In this document: in pieces, positions 23,520 through 33,356 of the stretch
How positions within the stretch are numbered: the first letter of the stretch is position 1
Layout of the letters: each line of letters starts with the position of its first letter
Source: Pomphorhynchus laevis
Lineage: Eukaryota; Acanthocephala; Palaeacanthocephala; Echinorhynchida; Pomphorhynchidae
NCBI GenBank assembly: GCA_012934845.2
Contig: WNNJ02002967.1
Location: 1 to 64,000 of the forward strand
Length of the DNA stretch: 64,000 bases
Reading direction: 5' to 3'
Notes under the pieces: generated by a model
The model's input: only the letters and a program-made list of their open reading frames with translations
Told to the model about the DNA's origin: nothing
Database searches by the model: none
Program-made: the position numbers and the translations under genes

Positions 23520-25965
23520 CAATGAACTCGCTTACAGGCACATGCGTAGCATGCCATTTACGGTTTCGTCTTACGGCTTCAGGACTGTTGTTTAAACACG
23601 GCAAACACCGTAGCTGTTCCGGATCCAGCAGACCACCACTTTTCATTTGCGATGAATATGATACATCAGCGGCTTACGTGGAAAACGACACTAATTAGGC
23701 CGATATCGACTCAATTGGCTCAATCCAGTTGTCATTCACCAGTCCTTAAACGCCCGTTTTAGAGCGCCACTACCCCGTGATTCTACGTATCACGTAGGGT
23801 TCTCGAGCTTCAGTCGCGCAGACACTCGAAACGGGTCTTGGGCATGTGAATACCGACCCCACAGCTGAGTCAAACTGGGTAATCCTCTTTTACTTTGCAA
23901 AGGCTTGCCTTACTGTTAGCAGCAAGGGATCAAGTAAGGACGACGATACGAGCCTGACTGCAAAGATCAAGCAAGCTACATAGTCATTCTCTGTCATCAA
24001 ACCATCACTGGGAAACGAGCAACATAAACGGAAGACTTGGAATAACAATGGCTCGAGTATCATAGGAACATCGTCAAGATCGATCGAGGAGGTGGCGAAG
24101 ATGATAGCAAGGAAGGTCGAAGACGGAGACATCAGAGGGGCTATTAGAATTGTTTCAAGTGACGAAAAGCTTACCCTTTTATCCCACGAAAATGCTCAGA
24201 TGATTAGCCTTAAACATCCACCGAGGAGCACTAATATTCAATCTGGTATATACTCAACAGATCTGCCAGAAGCGATCATAGCAACTCCAGATAACGTTAT
24301 TGCGGCGATGCGCTCATTTTCTAAGGGAACGGCGGGAGGTTTTGACGGACTTCGTCCATGTGACCTTCAAGATCTAGTGGCACATGAGACACTTGGAGAG
24401 ACACAGGACTGGTCAAACAGTTGACAAATTTCATCAATATCGTCTTCAAAGGAAATGTACCAAAAGCAGTTCAGCCGTATTTCTTTGGTGTCACTCTACT
24501 GAGTTTCAACAAGTAAGAAGGAGGGTTTCGTACCATAGCAATTGGCAATGCATTCCGTCGGTTGGTGGCAAAGACTGCCTCGTTACTGATTCGCAATGAA
24601 ACATTCACATTGCTGAAGCCTTATCAGATCGGCGTAGGAGTAAAATCAGGTTCTGAAGCGCCAGTGCACGCCACACGCTTGTTCCTCTCTGAGAGAATGA
24701 CTGCGGGGAAGGCCTGTTTAAGATATATTTTACTAATGCCTTCAACAATGTTAGTCGCACAACTGTGCTGACAGAAATGATACAGCACTTTCCCGCCTTA
24801 TTACCAAAGCAGTGTTCTCCAGGATTATGATGATGCTCTCAGGGACCAACTTGAGAAAGTACTTAACGTGAAATTATCATCATCTAGCTGGCAACAAGCC
24901 ACCTTGCCGATAACTCACGGGGGTCTAGGCATTTCAAGCGTAACATTCACTGCCACACCAGCTTACTTATCGTCTTACCTGACATCGCTTTCAGTCATCC
25001 TTGATCTTTTCCCTACAGAACTTCAAGACTCATTGCTATTCGTAACGAAAGATTTTCACGATATTTTTGATCATTGGCACTTCATTAGTAAAAGGCAGAG
25101 CTCTGGCTTGCGACGATAACAACCTAATGATTGGTTCTTTCCAATTAACGCCACAGACGCCGAGCATTTACCTACTTTGGGAACAACTCAAAAAGAATGG
25201 AGTACCCCTCTATTCGAGGTGAGTGCGCTCGAGCTCGCGGCAAGTGCTATCAATGCAATTACTACAGCCTGCCTAATCAGCGTTAAGGCACCCACTGCTG
25301 AAGCATTCCTACAGGCAGTTCCAATGTCCACGACTAGAACTTTGTTGACAGACGAAGTCTTAAAAGTGGCAATCGCCTTACGATTAGGAGCGTTAATATG
25401 CCAACCCCACACGTGCTGTTGCGGTGCAGTAGTTGACAGGCTAGGAACGCATGGCTTGAGTTGTTCACGTTCCGCTAGCCGTTTTGCCTGTCATTCAATG
25501 CTGAACAGCATAGTTCAAGATGCGCTAAGTAAAGCTCAAGTACCGAGTAAAGTAAAGCTCTTGAACCTCCAGGTTTAACTCGCTCCGACGGAAAACGACC
25601 GGATGGCGGCACGGTAACCCCGTGGGAACGTGGGCGTTTTGCATGCTAGGACGTGACATATGTAGATCCACTGTCTTCAAGTCATTTATCTACGGCGTTG
25701 TCAGGATCAGGTGCCGTAGCCACAAAAGCTGAGGAAAGAAAGAAGAAAAAGTACGAGGCAATCACATCCAGTGGCATGGATTTCATACCGATAGGTATTG
25801 AAACTATCGGCGCCTTGGGAAGAGGGGCTACCGTTTTTTTGACGAGCTCGATAAGCGCCTCTGCCATCACTGCGACGAGCCTCGCGTGAAGACATTTTTA
25901 CTCCAGTGGATCAGCCTGCCTGTGCAAAACGGCAACGCAGTTTCTTTGCTGAGGGCGACGGACAG
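23520..25965 (+). mobile_element. Reverse-transcriptase element of the GGFDGLRP type (fossil)
   Basis: Parts in order: a zinc-finger-like CVACH...HGKHRSC segment (about 23540-23630); an N-terminal RT block with FSKGTAGGFDGLRPCDLQDL (about 24320-24375); RTIAIGN.FRRLVAKTASLL (about 24535-24595); QIGVGVKSGSEAPVHATR (24630-24690); a distal segment LPITHGGLGISSV (24900-24945); and a C-terminal CCCGAVVDRLGTHGLSC block (25410-25470) shared with the fragment at 50.3 kb. It ends near 25960 with NGNAVSLL. Broken, with several breaks. I cannot say whether this RT group is non-LTR or related to tyrosine-recombinase elements. Confidence 0.6.
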
Positions 25966-26498
25966 AGACACTGATAAATTTAACTAATAACCTTATATTA
26001 TGAAATTTTGATTATATTTAAGACATTATCAACAAAAATATAGTAATTTGATCGTGGAGTAAATTTTGATAAATTCTAATAATTGCGAAGTTTTGATGTT
26101 AATCCGAGAATATATCATAACCACAGATTTAAAAATGTTAATTTCATAAATATAGAACTTACACCTGCTTAATGTTTCGTATAATTACAAAATTTCACTA
26201 TTAATTATTAGCATACAAGGTTGTGATAATCTTGAAATTCATCTTACAAAAAAGGGGGAGTACCTGAAAAGTCAGGTATTCGTTAAACGTATAGAAAGCC
26301 AACGTAAGATATTGTATATGCGCTAAATTTAAAAAATTAGATTTTAAAATGCAAAACATACGGGTAAATATTTATGTGTTCTAAAGTCATAAATAATTAA
26401 TATATCTCAAGGCTAAAATAAGCTTAAACTTGGGAGAGTTCTTCGGACGATAGAAGCGACTATTGAAATAAACAAGAATCAAATCAATTTATATTCGG

Positions 26499-26673
26499 CT
26501 ATCCAAATATATTTGGATAAAACAGTATCGGTCTGAGTAATCGTATGTGAGACAGAAGTGGAGGAGCAGGATAGCTGTGAAGGTTTTGCTGATTCACAAA
26601 GACCACATGTAAACGGTTTACTTTGATACACCAAACGTTCAGATAATTTGAATAGCAATGCTATCCAAATATA
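26499..26673. repeat. Direct 13-bp repeats around a 150-bp segment
   Basis: CTATCCAAATATA occurs near 26500 and again near 26660, bracketing about 150 bp of slightly higher GC. The minus strand of the segment is open and contains SKPFTCGLCESAKPS. This may be a small insertion with target duplication, or an exon-like piece; nothing further is recognisable. Confidence 0.35.
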
Positions 26674-26759
26674 ATAAAAATTAAACAATGAATAATGATT
26701 CACCTGTTTTTCGACATACCAGATAAGTTGGTTGTTTAGAAATATCTAACTAAATGGGT

Positions 26760-26930
26760 CATTTCAAATCAGCTAACTGAGTCTACGCATTTAATATAAT
26801 TATAAAATAAACAAAACGTAATAATGCTAAATCAAAATTTAATAATTAAATAATAAAATAAATAATTGTTTTAAGATTTTCTATAATTTAAATCAAGTTA
26901 AAATAAAAAAATAAAATTTAAAATAAACGG
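26760..26930 (-). repeat. AT-rich dispersed repeat, inverted copy
   Basis: Reads in the opposite direction to the 13.8 and 19.4 kb copies (AATAATTGTTTTAAGATTTT...AAATCAAGTTAAAATAAAAA). Truncated. Confidence 0.5.
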
Positions 26931-27138
26931 GGCCAAATACGTGCTAAGGACGTATTTCCTCTGATTAAATTTGATTATATAGTATCTTATTCTAATACAA
27001 AGTATATTGTTTATTATCCATCCATAAAAATTTTCCGCTTACTTACAGTAAAATTATTATTTATTACATCACAAACTATACAACTTTTTCTGTTACATTT
27101 AGATCTAAAATTAAAATCATTAGTACTTACGTATTTTT

Positions 27139-27235
27139 CCAATCTAGTTGAGTATATCTAGTTGAGTATATTAGTTGAGTATAATCTAGTTTAGTATAAT
27201 CTAGTTGAATATAATCTGGTTGAGTATGTTAACGT
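27139..27235. repeat. Short minisatellite (about 14 bp)
   Basis: Six to seven imperfect copies of AATCTAGTTGAGTAT. Confidence 0.7.
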
Positions 27236-27629
27236 TGTTTTTACGGTGTCGACACCTAGTTTAGTGACTCAGACTAAACTTACAACAGGCCGTCCAGCAG
27301 CATCTGACAGGAGGTTGCCATGCTTAAAGCGGTTGCAGGCTGGAACAAGATCTATAAAGATCTACCACCCTCACTCGACGCGCTACGCGTCCTGGCTATT
27401 GGCTATTTCCTGGTCTCTTTAACGTGATCACGTGAAGCAGTTTACATTTTAAAGTGTAAACACATTGGAATGCAAACTTCTCCCTTTTTTAAGAATTAAT
27501 AATTCATCAAACTTGTTTAAAAACAAGCAAAATAATAATAACGTCGTAACCAATAATACATAGTTTCAGTATTTCTGACAGAGGTTATATTACAGGGAAA
27601 ACAAAGTCCACAGGTCAATAATAACATGT

Positions 27630-27930
27630 CAGTTGAAAAAATCAAATCAGCTAACTGAGTTTACGTATTTAATATAATTATAAAATAAACAAAACATAAT
27701 AATAATGCTAAATCGAAATTTAATAATTAAATAATGAAATAAATAATTGCTATAAGATTTTTTATAATTTAAATCAAGTTAAAATAAAAAATTGAAATTT
27801 AAAATAAAAGTCATTTTTATGAATTGACTAATAAATAACAAACGTTGTATCAGAATAAGGATTAGAGATTAGAGGTCATCAGGAGGAACTGCTATGCTAT
27901 CAGGTTCCAGCCGCTAAATTTTCCACCCGA
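27630..27930 (-). repeat. AT-rich dispersed repeat, longer inverted copy
   Basis: Contains the complement of the 19.4 kb start (GGATTAGAGATTAGAGGTCAT...GGAGGAACTGCTATGCTATC near 27860-27900) and the same A/T-rich body to about 27640. It gives the best view of the family's full length, roughly 270 bp. Confidence 0.6.
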
Positions 27931-28103
27931 CATAGCAGCGGGAAAGCTAATGTCGTAGAAAGTTACAAATAAATAAACTGATACAAACGTATTAAGCTAC
28001 GAGTGTCTTAGAAAGTCCCATTAGAAAGCGTTTACACATGAAGATAATATATATATTTCATGTAGATACTATAAATATTTATCATGTAATATATATAATA
28101 TAT

Positions 28104-28630
28104 AGGGTGTATGGAATTGGATATCATGAAGGAAGGATTCTGTAGCTGGTTTTCAATGCAAAAGTCACCTCGTGTGACTAGCAACTATTCATTACATAAA
28201 TAAGCATCCATCAAAGGATCACCAGTCCCGATTTCAATCGATCTTCATGATCTCATACGATACAATCTATAATAAGCATGCCAGAGAGCATCTCGGACAA
28301 TGCAGTTTCTGAATCATGATGAAGTTTCATATACTGTGTGAAATCTGGTAATCCTGGATTCGTAGCCTAGCAGTCAAGAGCGCAAGCCAAGTACGGAGAG
28401 CGACAGCTCGAATCTCGGATAAGTCAAATTTCAAAAGGCGAAGAGTTGGTAGTCAGCCTTCTGATGAGCCCGGGGCTACCAACATGTGGCAAAAAGCGGG
28501 CGAAACGAAAACGGATGTGGCAATGTGGCCGTTAATAGTCAGGGTGTATGGAATTGGATATCATGAAGGAATGATTCTGTAGCTGGTTTTCAATGCGAAA
28601 GTCACCTCGTGTGACCTAGCAACTATTCAT
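28104..28630 (+). mobile_element. tRNA-derived SINE with embedded hammerhead ribozyme (about 1.2 units of 437 bp)
   Basis: A Pol III-type head is visible: A-box-like TAGCCTAGCAG at 28363-28373 and B-box-like GCTCGAATC at 28406-28414, spaced as in a tRNA gene. Downstream lies a canonical hammerhead (28454-28545), then a 3' part ending TAGCAACTATTCATTA at about 28630. The stretch 28104-28193 is a second copy of that 3' part, beginning AGGGTGTATGG, the sequence that follows the predicted cleavage point at 28540/28541; unit length is thus 437 bp. Flanks on both sides are TA-rich simple sequence. The combination of a tRNA-like Pol III head and a hammerhead is known from the schistosome Sm-alpha SINE; this element has the same architecture, but identity is not claimed. 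Confidence 0.8.
28454..28545 (+). ncRNA. Hammerhead ribozyme (canonical core), SINE family
   Basis: CTGATGA at 28461-28467; helix II GCCCG (28468-28472) with CGGGC (28497-28501), extended by an inner GCTAC/GTGGC hairpin; GAAA at 28502-28505; helix III AC with GT and AACGG (28510-28514) with CCGTT (28529-28533); cleavage triplet GTC at 28538-28540. Helix I pairs AGGGT (28541-28545) with GCCTT (28456-28460), five pairs including two G-U. All conserved core nucleotides are present. Self-cleavage is predicted after C28540. Confidence 0.85.
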
Positions 28631-28651
28631 TATATATAGATATATATACAT

Positions 28652-28870
28652 ATATATATAATGAATAGTTGCTAGGTCACACGAGGTGACTTTCGCATTG
28701 AAAACCAGCTACAGAATCATTCCTTCATGATATCCAATTCCATACACCCTGACTATTAACGGCCACATTGCCACATCCGTTTTCGTTTCGCCCGCTTTTT
28801 GCCACATGTTGGTAGCCCCGGGCTCATCAGAAGGTTGACTACCAACTCTTCGCCGTTGACTACCAACTAT
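28652..28870 (-). mobile_element. Inverted second copy of the hammerhead SINE
   Basis: The minus strand repeats 28440-28640 almost exactly, from GAGTTGGTAGTCAACCTTCTGATG through the hammerhead (CTGATGA, GAAAC and GTC all intact) to GACCTAGCAACTATTCAT. With the plus copy it makes a palindrome of about 200-bp arms around a 20-bp (TA)-rich centre. It lacks the tRNA-like head; instead its start carries a duplicated GTTGGTAGTCAAC. Confidence 0.85.
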
Positions 28871-28877
28871 TCTATAT

Positions 28878-28879
<2 letters not shown>

Positions 28880-28968
<89 letters not shown>
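28880..28968. repeat. (AT)n microsatellite
   Basis: About 88 bp of pure alternating AT, directly between the inverted SINE and the 463-bp hammerhead repeat. Confidence 0.95.
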
Positions 28969-28969
<1 letters not shown>

Positions 28970-29106
28970 TATGTTTTCCTCATGAAGAGGCATAAACACC
29001 AGGCAGCATTCTATATATCCTCATCAGATCAAGAAATAGAACCGAATTATTCTCGCAATATTCAAAGTCGCTACGTATGCCCAGTCATCCTATGTGTGAC
29101 GACAAA

Positions 29107-29160
29107 CTTCAACAACGGTATACGCGTTTCGCTCTAACGGAGCTCATCAGTACCGTGACT
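29107..29160 (-). ncRNA. Hammerhead ribozyme, 463-bp unit copy 1
   Basis: Read on the minus strand: helix I strand ACGGTA, CTGATGA (plus 29144-29150), helix II GCTC-CGTTA-GAGC, GAAA (plus 29127-29130), then CGCGTA and TACCGT. Helix I pairs ACGGTA with TACCGT (6 bp). The stretch after GAA is ACGCGT, a perfect palindrome, so helix III cannot form inside one unit but forms between neighbouring units or two molecules. The cleavage triplet is GTA (plus 29120/29121). Confidence 0.85.
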
Positions 29161-29569
29161 TTAATAATCATCCATAGGCACCTTAACACACGCTTAAACA
29201 ATGTTTAAAGCTCGAAAAACAGAACTACCCTTAATCTGAACCATCAGTGGAAATTTAGCATAAGGTCTGTGAATGGCAGTGCGTATTGCGGTTTAACCAT
29301 GCATCAGGCACTAAATTCCTTTTAATAGAAATGCTGTTTTACAGGGACACTTTAAAGTGTACAAATATATAAAATATAATTTGTTGTTACACCTGCCCTG
29401 GGACACACAATGGTGTACTCGTAAATAAATCACTATGTTTTCCTCATGAAGAGGCATAAACACTAGGCAGCATTCTATATATCCTCATCAGATCAAGAAA
29501 TAGAACCAAATTATTCTCGCAATATTCAAAGACGCTACGTATGCTCAGGCATCTATGTGTGACGACAAA

Positions 29570-29623
29570 CTTCAACAACGGTATACGCGTTTCGCTCTAA
29601 CGGAGCTCATCAGTACCGTGACT
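29570..29623 (-). ncRNA. Hammerhead ribozyme, 463-bp unit copy 2
   Basis: Identical core and helices to copy 1: TCATCAG (complement of CTGATGA) at 29607-29613, GAAA complement at 29590-29593, and the same ACGCGT palindrome and GTA cleavage triplet (29583/29584). Copies 1 and 2 together supply the two helix III strands. Confidence 0.85.
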
Positions 29624-29770
29624 TTAATAATCATCCATAGGCACATTAACACGCTTAAACAATGTCTAAAGCTCGAAAAACAGAACTACCTTTAATCTAA
29701 ATCATCAGAGGAAATTTAGCATAAGCTCTGTGCATGGCAGTGCCTATTGTTATACGCACTGCCCTCAAAT

Positions 29771-31085
29771 TGCTGTGCGGACCATCCTTAAACACTAGGC
29801 AGAGGTTGTTGCTGAATTGTCACTGCACTCGTTGAATCCTTAATGGATACGGCATGTTTAATAGTAGTGCACGGATGTGCTTGGTAGACAACGGTCCAGG
29901 ATTTCTTACGAAATACGGCATTTATACTCAATGGTGCTGCTTGATAGACTGGATTTCGATTCACGACTTTCAATCACCATGTCAATTCTAGACGACCACT
30001 TCAGCATCGAAATGATGAGTACCCGGCAACACTCATCAGTAGAATGAGGTACACACTGGTCGTTTCGGTTGCCTGTATGACATTGTGAATAAAGGCGTTT
30101 CCGACACTTTGCTTAATTGACTGAGGCTTACGCTCTTTACCAGATCGAATTGCTGTGCGGACCATACTCAAACACTGGACAGATGTTGTTGATAAATTGT
30201 CGTTGCACTCGTTGGATCCTTAATGGATACGGTATGTTTAATAGTAGTGCACGGATGTGCTGTGTAAACAACGGTCCAGGATTTCTTACGAAATACGGCA
30301 TTTATACTAAATGGTGTTGCTTGATAGACTGGACTTCGATTCAGGACTTTCAATCACCATGTCACTTCTAGATGACCACTTCAGCATCGAAATGATGAGT
30401 ACCCGGCAACACTCATCAGTAGAATGAGATACACACTGGTAGTTTCGGTTGCATGCGTGACATTGTGAATAAAGGCGTTTCCGACACTTTGCTTAATTGT
30501 CTGAGGCTTACGCTCTTTACCAGATCGAATTGCTGTGCGGACCATCCTTAAACACTAGGCAGAGGTTGTTGCTGAATTGTCGCTGCACTCGTTGGATCCT
30601 AAATGGATACGGCAGGTATAATAGTAGTGCACGGATGTGCTGAGTAAACAACGGTCCAGGATTTCTTACGAAATACGGCATTTATACTAAATGGTGTTGC
30701 TTGATAGACTGGACTTCGATTCACGACTTTCAGTCACCATGTCACTTCTAGACGACCACTTCAGCATCGAAATGATAAGTACCCGGCAACACTCATCAGT
30801 AGAATGAGGTACACACTAGTCGTTTCGGTTGCATGTGTGACATTGTGAATAATGGCGTTTCCGACACTTTGCTTAATTGACTGAGGCTTACGCTCTTTAC
30901 CAGATCGAATTGCTGTGCGGACCATCCTTAAACACTAAGCAGAGGTTGTAGCTGAACTGCAACAACCTCTGTCTATTGGTCGTCTAGAAGTGACATGGTG
31001 ATTGAAAGTCGTGAATCGAAGTCCAGTCTATCAAGCAACACCATTGAGTATAAATGCCGTATTTCGTAAGAAATCCTTGACCTTT
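29771..31085. repeat. 380-bp tandem satellite with dispersed hammerhead parts
   Basis: Units start TGCTGTGCGGACCAT at 29771, 30151, 30531 and 30911 (period 380). The fourth is cut after about 50 bp and joined to an inverted piece (30961-31080) of the same unit. The minus strand of each of the three full units contains CGAAAC (preceded by GCAAC), ATTCTACTGATGAG and GGTCGTCTAGAA or its variant, with matching complementary flanks (see findings). The three inserts differ by a few per cent. No protein coding. Confidence 0.75.
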
Positions 31086-33356
31086 GTTTACTTAGCAAAC
31101 AACGGTAAGGGGAAGAAGAGTAGATTTAGGTGAGTTGGAAAATAGACTAAGACAATAATCGAGTCTAGAAAAAAGGAGAGAAGATATGAGAGTCATACAA
31201 GAAGGGAAATCGATCAATCTACGAACTTGACGGAGGTTGCGGAGTATCAACGTAGTATCAAGGTAAATTAGATAGCTTAGTTCGTAGATAAGAAGAAAAT
31301 TCATCAGGATTTATATTACAAGGGGTAGATGATCGTGAAAGAATTGAGTTTAAGATTTTCCAATGAGATTTAGAGTTGGAAGATGACTCGAGTTGATTTC
31401 GCCAAAAGAGAGTACTTTTAGTACGTATAAGAATGAGAAATGAACGGCGTTGAGAAAAGTAGGAATTACGAAGATTTGTAGGGAGTGAGTTGGGAGAACG
31501 TTTAAGAAAGCGTTTATACATACGAAAAGAGTGACGGAGTCGACGCTTAGAAAGACTACAGTCAGAATCGAACCAGGGAGCATGGCGCAAGCGCTGGGAA
31601 CGTCGAAGTCGACTAGGCAGAAGGTTATTGAGGATCAACGTAAGTTCAGAATCAAACAGAATGCAGAGATCATCGGGAGAGAGATAGTTAAGAGGAAGTG
31701 AAAAGAGTGAAGAATTGAGTAAGGCTGTGCAGAGAATAGGGATATCGAGAAGCTTCCAGGGTCGACTTGGTGTAGATAATGGTAAAGGCGGAGAAGGAGG
31801 ATGGGGACGAGTAAGAGTAAGAGTGACAAGGAAATGATCGGACAAACCAGGATCAGTAATTGACAAGGAGGTATAGTCATTGAAGCAGTTAGGAACAGCA
31901 ATGATGTCGAGAGCACCGCCGAGAATATGAGTTGGGCTTGTTGAAAGTAATTTATAGTTAAAATCAGAAAAAAGATTAGTTAAAGTGATAGAGTCAGACG
32001 GGCGATCAAGACGAATGTTAAAGTCACCGAGAACAAAAGAAGGAGTATAAGACAATGAACAGTGAGACATTAGATCTGCAAGGTCGTTAAAGAAGATACG
32101 TGATGGGGCAACTGAACCTGGACGGTATACAATCACAAGTTCCAGAGGGAAAGGAGTTGATAATCTGCATATGAGTAATTCGAACGAAGTGTAACGGATG
32201 TTAACGTTGATTTTACGTAAAGACATTGGGTGACGAGCAATGGCAACAATACCACCATGGTTATAAGCAGTAGATGTATGAGATGCAATGTGACGAGCTG
32301 ATTCAACTAGAGAACAACTAGAGCGACATAGACGACGAATAGCAAGATCGTCGGAGTCAGAGTGCCAGGATTCGGTAATGCAGAGAATATCGATAGATAA
32401 TTGATCGAAGATATCGAGAAGCATATCAGCTTTATGAAGAATGGAGCGAGTGTTGAATAGACTAAGACGAAAAGTATGCTCAGGAGCGAGATCGACTAGC
32501 GAAGAAGACAAGGGGGAGAGATGGGACGCCATCGAATTTTTGACCTTGTGTGTACAACGTGAACATTTCCGTTGATTTGACGTATAGATAAGGATGACTC
32601 GCCGTTTGTTTCACGTCGATGTTTCTCAATGCGAACTAAATTGTGCTGATCAATATCAGAAGGGGACCGGTCATGAAAGATGCGGCAAGTAGATGAAGTG
32701 GTAAGAAGTTTAAAACGTTGGGAGAGTACTGAAGAGGCATGTGAACTATGTCGGCAAACGATTTTTAAGAGTGGAGGACTGAGATGATTAGATTTAGTGG
32801 ATTTGTTTAAGCGAATAAAGGATACAGAAGCGATATTATTTAAGAGGGATGGGTTGTTATCAGGAAGAATGGTTGCTAGGATAGACCTGAAAGCAAATGC
32901 ATCATCATCGAGGCGAGATTGTGGAGAAGCAGATTCGGAAAGCTTTAAGTTTGATATGATTATACAGCGATCGCGCGAAGGAAAACGATTTCGTGGAAGT
33001 GGTGGACGGACAGAGCTGGTAGGAGTCGAGGCAGATGAGCAGATAGAAGTGGAAATGACAGGGGTGCTTGATAGAGAATTAATATTGGTTGGAGCAAGTG
33101 TGACAGGAGCGGGGTGTTGAATCGGTTGATCAGAGATGTGACTGGAGATGATTTTAAATGAAGGATGTAAATTATTTGGAGGTGTTACGTGGGAGGTAGA
33201 GTAAGGAGAATTAAGATAGGTTGGGGGATAAGTGACAATTTGTGCTGAATGGATCGAGTAAGAGTAGTGTAAGCAACTTGAGCATCGTTTAGGCCAACTT
33301 AAATGAGTCACTTTAATGAGTTTGAAATAGATGCAATAGTTGTACCAATATAACAT
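31086..33356 (-). mobile_element. CR1-like LINE with ORF1 and endonuclease, RT deleted
   Basis: Read leftwards. ORF1-like frame 33356-32496 (286 residues): a Ser/Pro-rich start, then RDRCIIISNLKLSES and a conserved region ending SIRQINGNVHVVHTRSKIR, like the single-strand nucleic-acid-binding ORF1 of CR1/L2-type LINEs. It overlaps by 37 bp the second frame, 32532-31258 (424 residues): an APE-type endonuclease with NTRSILHKADML, ITESW, VLGDFNIRLD, GGALDIIAV and TDPGLSDHFLV. After FSSYLRTKL the sequence jumps near 31260-31300 straight to the thumb region (LILRNLRQVRRLIDFPSCM) that is also present in the LINE at 52.5 kb. The whole palm, including YADD, is missing. The 3' end is cut by the 380-bp satellite. 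Confidence 0.85.

Larger units (their letters stand above)
28966..29760 (-). repeat. 463-bp tandem unit carrying hammerhead ribozymes (1.7 copies)
   Basis: Copy 1 is 28966-29429, copy 2 runs from 29430 to about 29760, with a few per cent of differences. Each starts TCACTATGTTTTCCTCATGA on the plus strand. The minus strand of each holds a full hammerhead (listed separately), exactly 463 bp apart. No protein coding. Tandem, noncoding, few-hundred-bp units with hammerheads are the known layout of retrozymes and of animal repeats that give small circular RNAs. Confidence 0.85.

Noticed and set aside
28799-29137. Open frame with a long IYIYIY run
   Set aside because: It is the (AT)n microsatellite and the hammerhead repeats read as protein.
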